The notes under the pieces: model-generated | Seen by the model: the letters and a program-made list of their open reading frames with translations, nothing else | The model's database searches: none | Told to the model about the DNA's origin: nothing | Position numbers and translations under genes: made by a program | NCBI GenBank assembly: GCA_964492235.1 | Contig: CAZBJQ010000081.1 | Span: forward strand, 1-12,995 | DNA: 12,995 nucleotides | From: PFL42 sp964492235 | GTDB lineage: Bacteria; Chloroflexota; Anaerolineae; Anaerolineales; E44-bin32 | Direction: 5' to 3' | Shown here: piece by piece, positions 12,514 to 12,995 of the stretch | How positions within the stretch are numbered: position 1 is the stretch's first letter | How the letters are laid out: the number at the start of each line of letters is the position of its first letter

Positions 12514-12995
12514 TCACCGAGAGGCGCCGAAATCCTCCACCATCCGGTGAGCGGTCAGGCGGGCCGAGATCAGGACCGTGGGCATACCCGTGCCGGGATG
12601 CGTGCTGGCGCCAACGAAATACAGGTTGCGGTAGCGAGGGTGGCGGTTCCCGGGTCGAAAGTAACCCAGCTGCATCAAGTTGTGACACAGCCCGTGGGTG
12701 GAGCCTCGGACCAGGTTGTAACGCTTGCGCCACGAAAGCGGCGTGAAGCACGTTTCGAACTTGATGCGTGCTTCCAGGTCGGTGATTCCCAGCAATTCCA
12801 GGCGGTGGAACACCGCTTGCCGTGCCTGTTGGACAAGCGCCTTCCAATCCTGATCTTCGCCCTGGCTTAGATGCCCCACCGGAACGATGGCGATCAGCGT
12901 ATCCTCGCCCGCCGGCGCCATGTTTGGATCGAGCCGGGCCGGGGCGTGGATGTACAGGCTGGGGTTGGTGGGGACCGTCAGATCGCGGATGATCT
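12514..12995 (-). CDS. crtI: Phytoene desaturase-like (CrtI family) protein, C-terminal part
   Basis: The frame is open from the right edge to TGA at 12516-12514, giving about 160 C-terminal residues; the N-terminal FAD-binding region lies outside. The visible part has NPSLYIHAPARLDPNMAPAG, then LIAIVPVGHL, and closes with QLGYFRPGNRHPRYRNLYFVGASTHPGTGMPTVLISARLTA (key residues: GAxTHPGxGxPxVLxSA, the C-terminal FAD/substrate motif of CrtI enzymes). These flavoproteins dehydrogenate or isomerise carotenoids at the membrane. CrtN, CrtO, CrtD and related oxidases share this end, so the exact reaction is uncertain. No other carotenoid gene is in the window. Confidence 0.9.
   Translation of the reverse strand, partial: IIRDLTVPTNPSLYIHAPARLDPNMAPAGEDTLIAIVPVGHLSQGEDQDWKALVQQARQAVFHRLELLGITDLEARIKFETCFTPLSWRKRYNLVRGSTHGLCHNLMQLGYFRPGNRHPRYRNLYFVGASTHPGTGMPTVLISARLTAHRMVEDFGASR

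Overview
The window looks like a chromosomal piece of a GC-rich bacterium. It carries Asn-tRNA without an encoded CCA, sigma70-type promoters (TTGACG with TATAAT or TATACT), lipoprotein signal peptides, a DUF2085/DUF4126/DUF4190 membrane gene set, a TPP-riboswitch thiamine operon and a CrtI-type carotenoid desaturase. This mix would suit a Chloroflexota (Anaerolineae-like) genome, but that placement is inference from gene content only. No phage, transposase, CRISPR array or rRNA was seen.

Layout. 1-259 (-): 5' part of a secreted RTX-type calcium-binding repeat protein running off the left edge. 568-640 (-): tRNA-Asn with its own near-consensus promoter. 714-2904 (+): an operon of four membrane proteins (DUF2085, DUF4126, DUF4190 and a 66-aa single-pass protein), with a cluster of three hairpins before the last gene. 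It converges on, and overlaps by 18 bp, the thiamine operon.

7466-2887 (-): a thiamine salvage and uptake operon read right to left. It has a sigma70 promoter, a TPP riboswitch, a hairpin that covers the ribosome binding site, thiamine pyrophosphokinase (thiN), an MTH1187-family thiamine-binding protein, permease (thiX-like), a 216-nt gap, substrate-binding lipoprotein (thiY-like), ATPase (thiZ-like) and a DUF402 protein. The last three genes overlap by 4 nt each, so they are likely translationally coupled. The riboswitch should lower expression when TPP is plentiful. The transporter should import a pyrimidine precursor or thiamine, and the kinase makes TPP.

7793-9457 (-): a lipoprotein with one Ig-like (Big_5) domain and about seven FG-GAP/VCBS calcium-binding repeats, of visibly lower GC than its surroundings. 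9458-10118 is a 660-nt stretch without a gene that holds tRNA-like debris and a palindromic repeat. 10119-12362 (-): a VOC-fold protein, then a two-gene ABC exporter (permease plus ATPase, ATGA overlap). 12514-12995 (-): C-terminal part of a phytoene desaturase-like (CrtI) protein running off the right edge. Three copies of one palindromic repeat, all in the same orientation, separate the gene blocks between 9.9 and 12.5 kb.

The most notable items are the mutually exclusive helices in the TPP riboswitch platform, the DUF402 protein coupled to thiamine transport, and the three-copy REP-like repeat.
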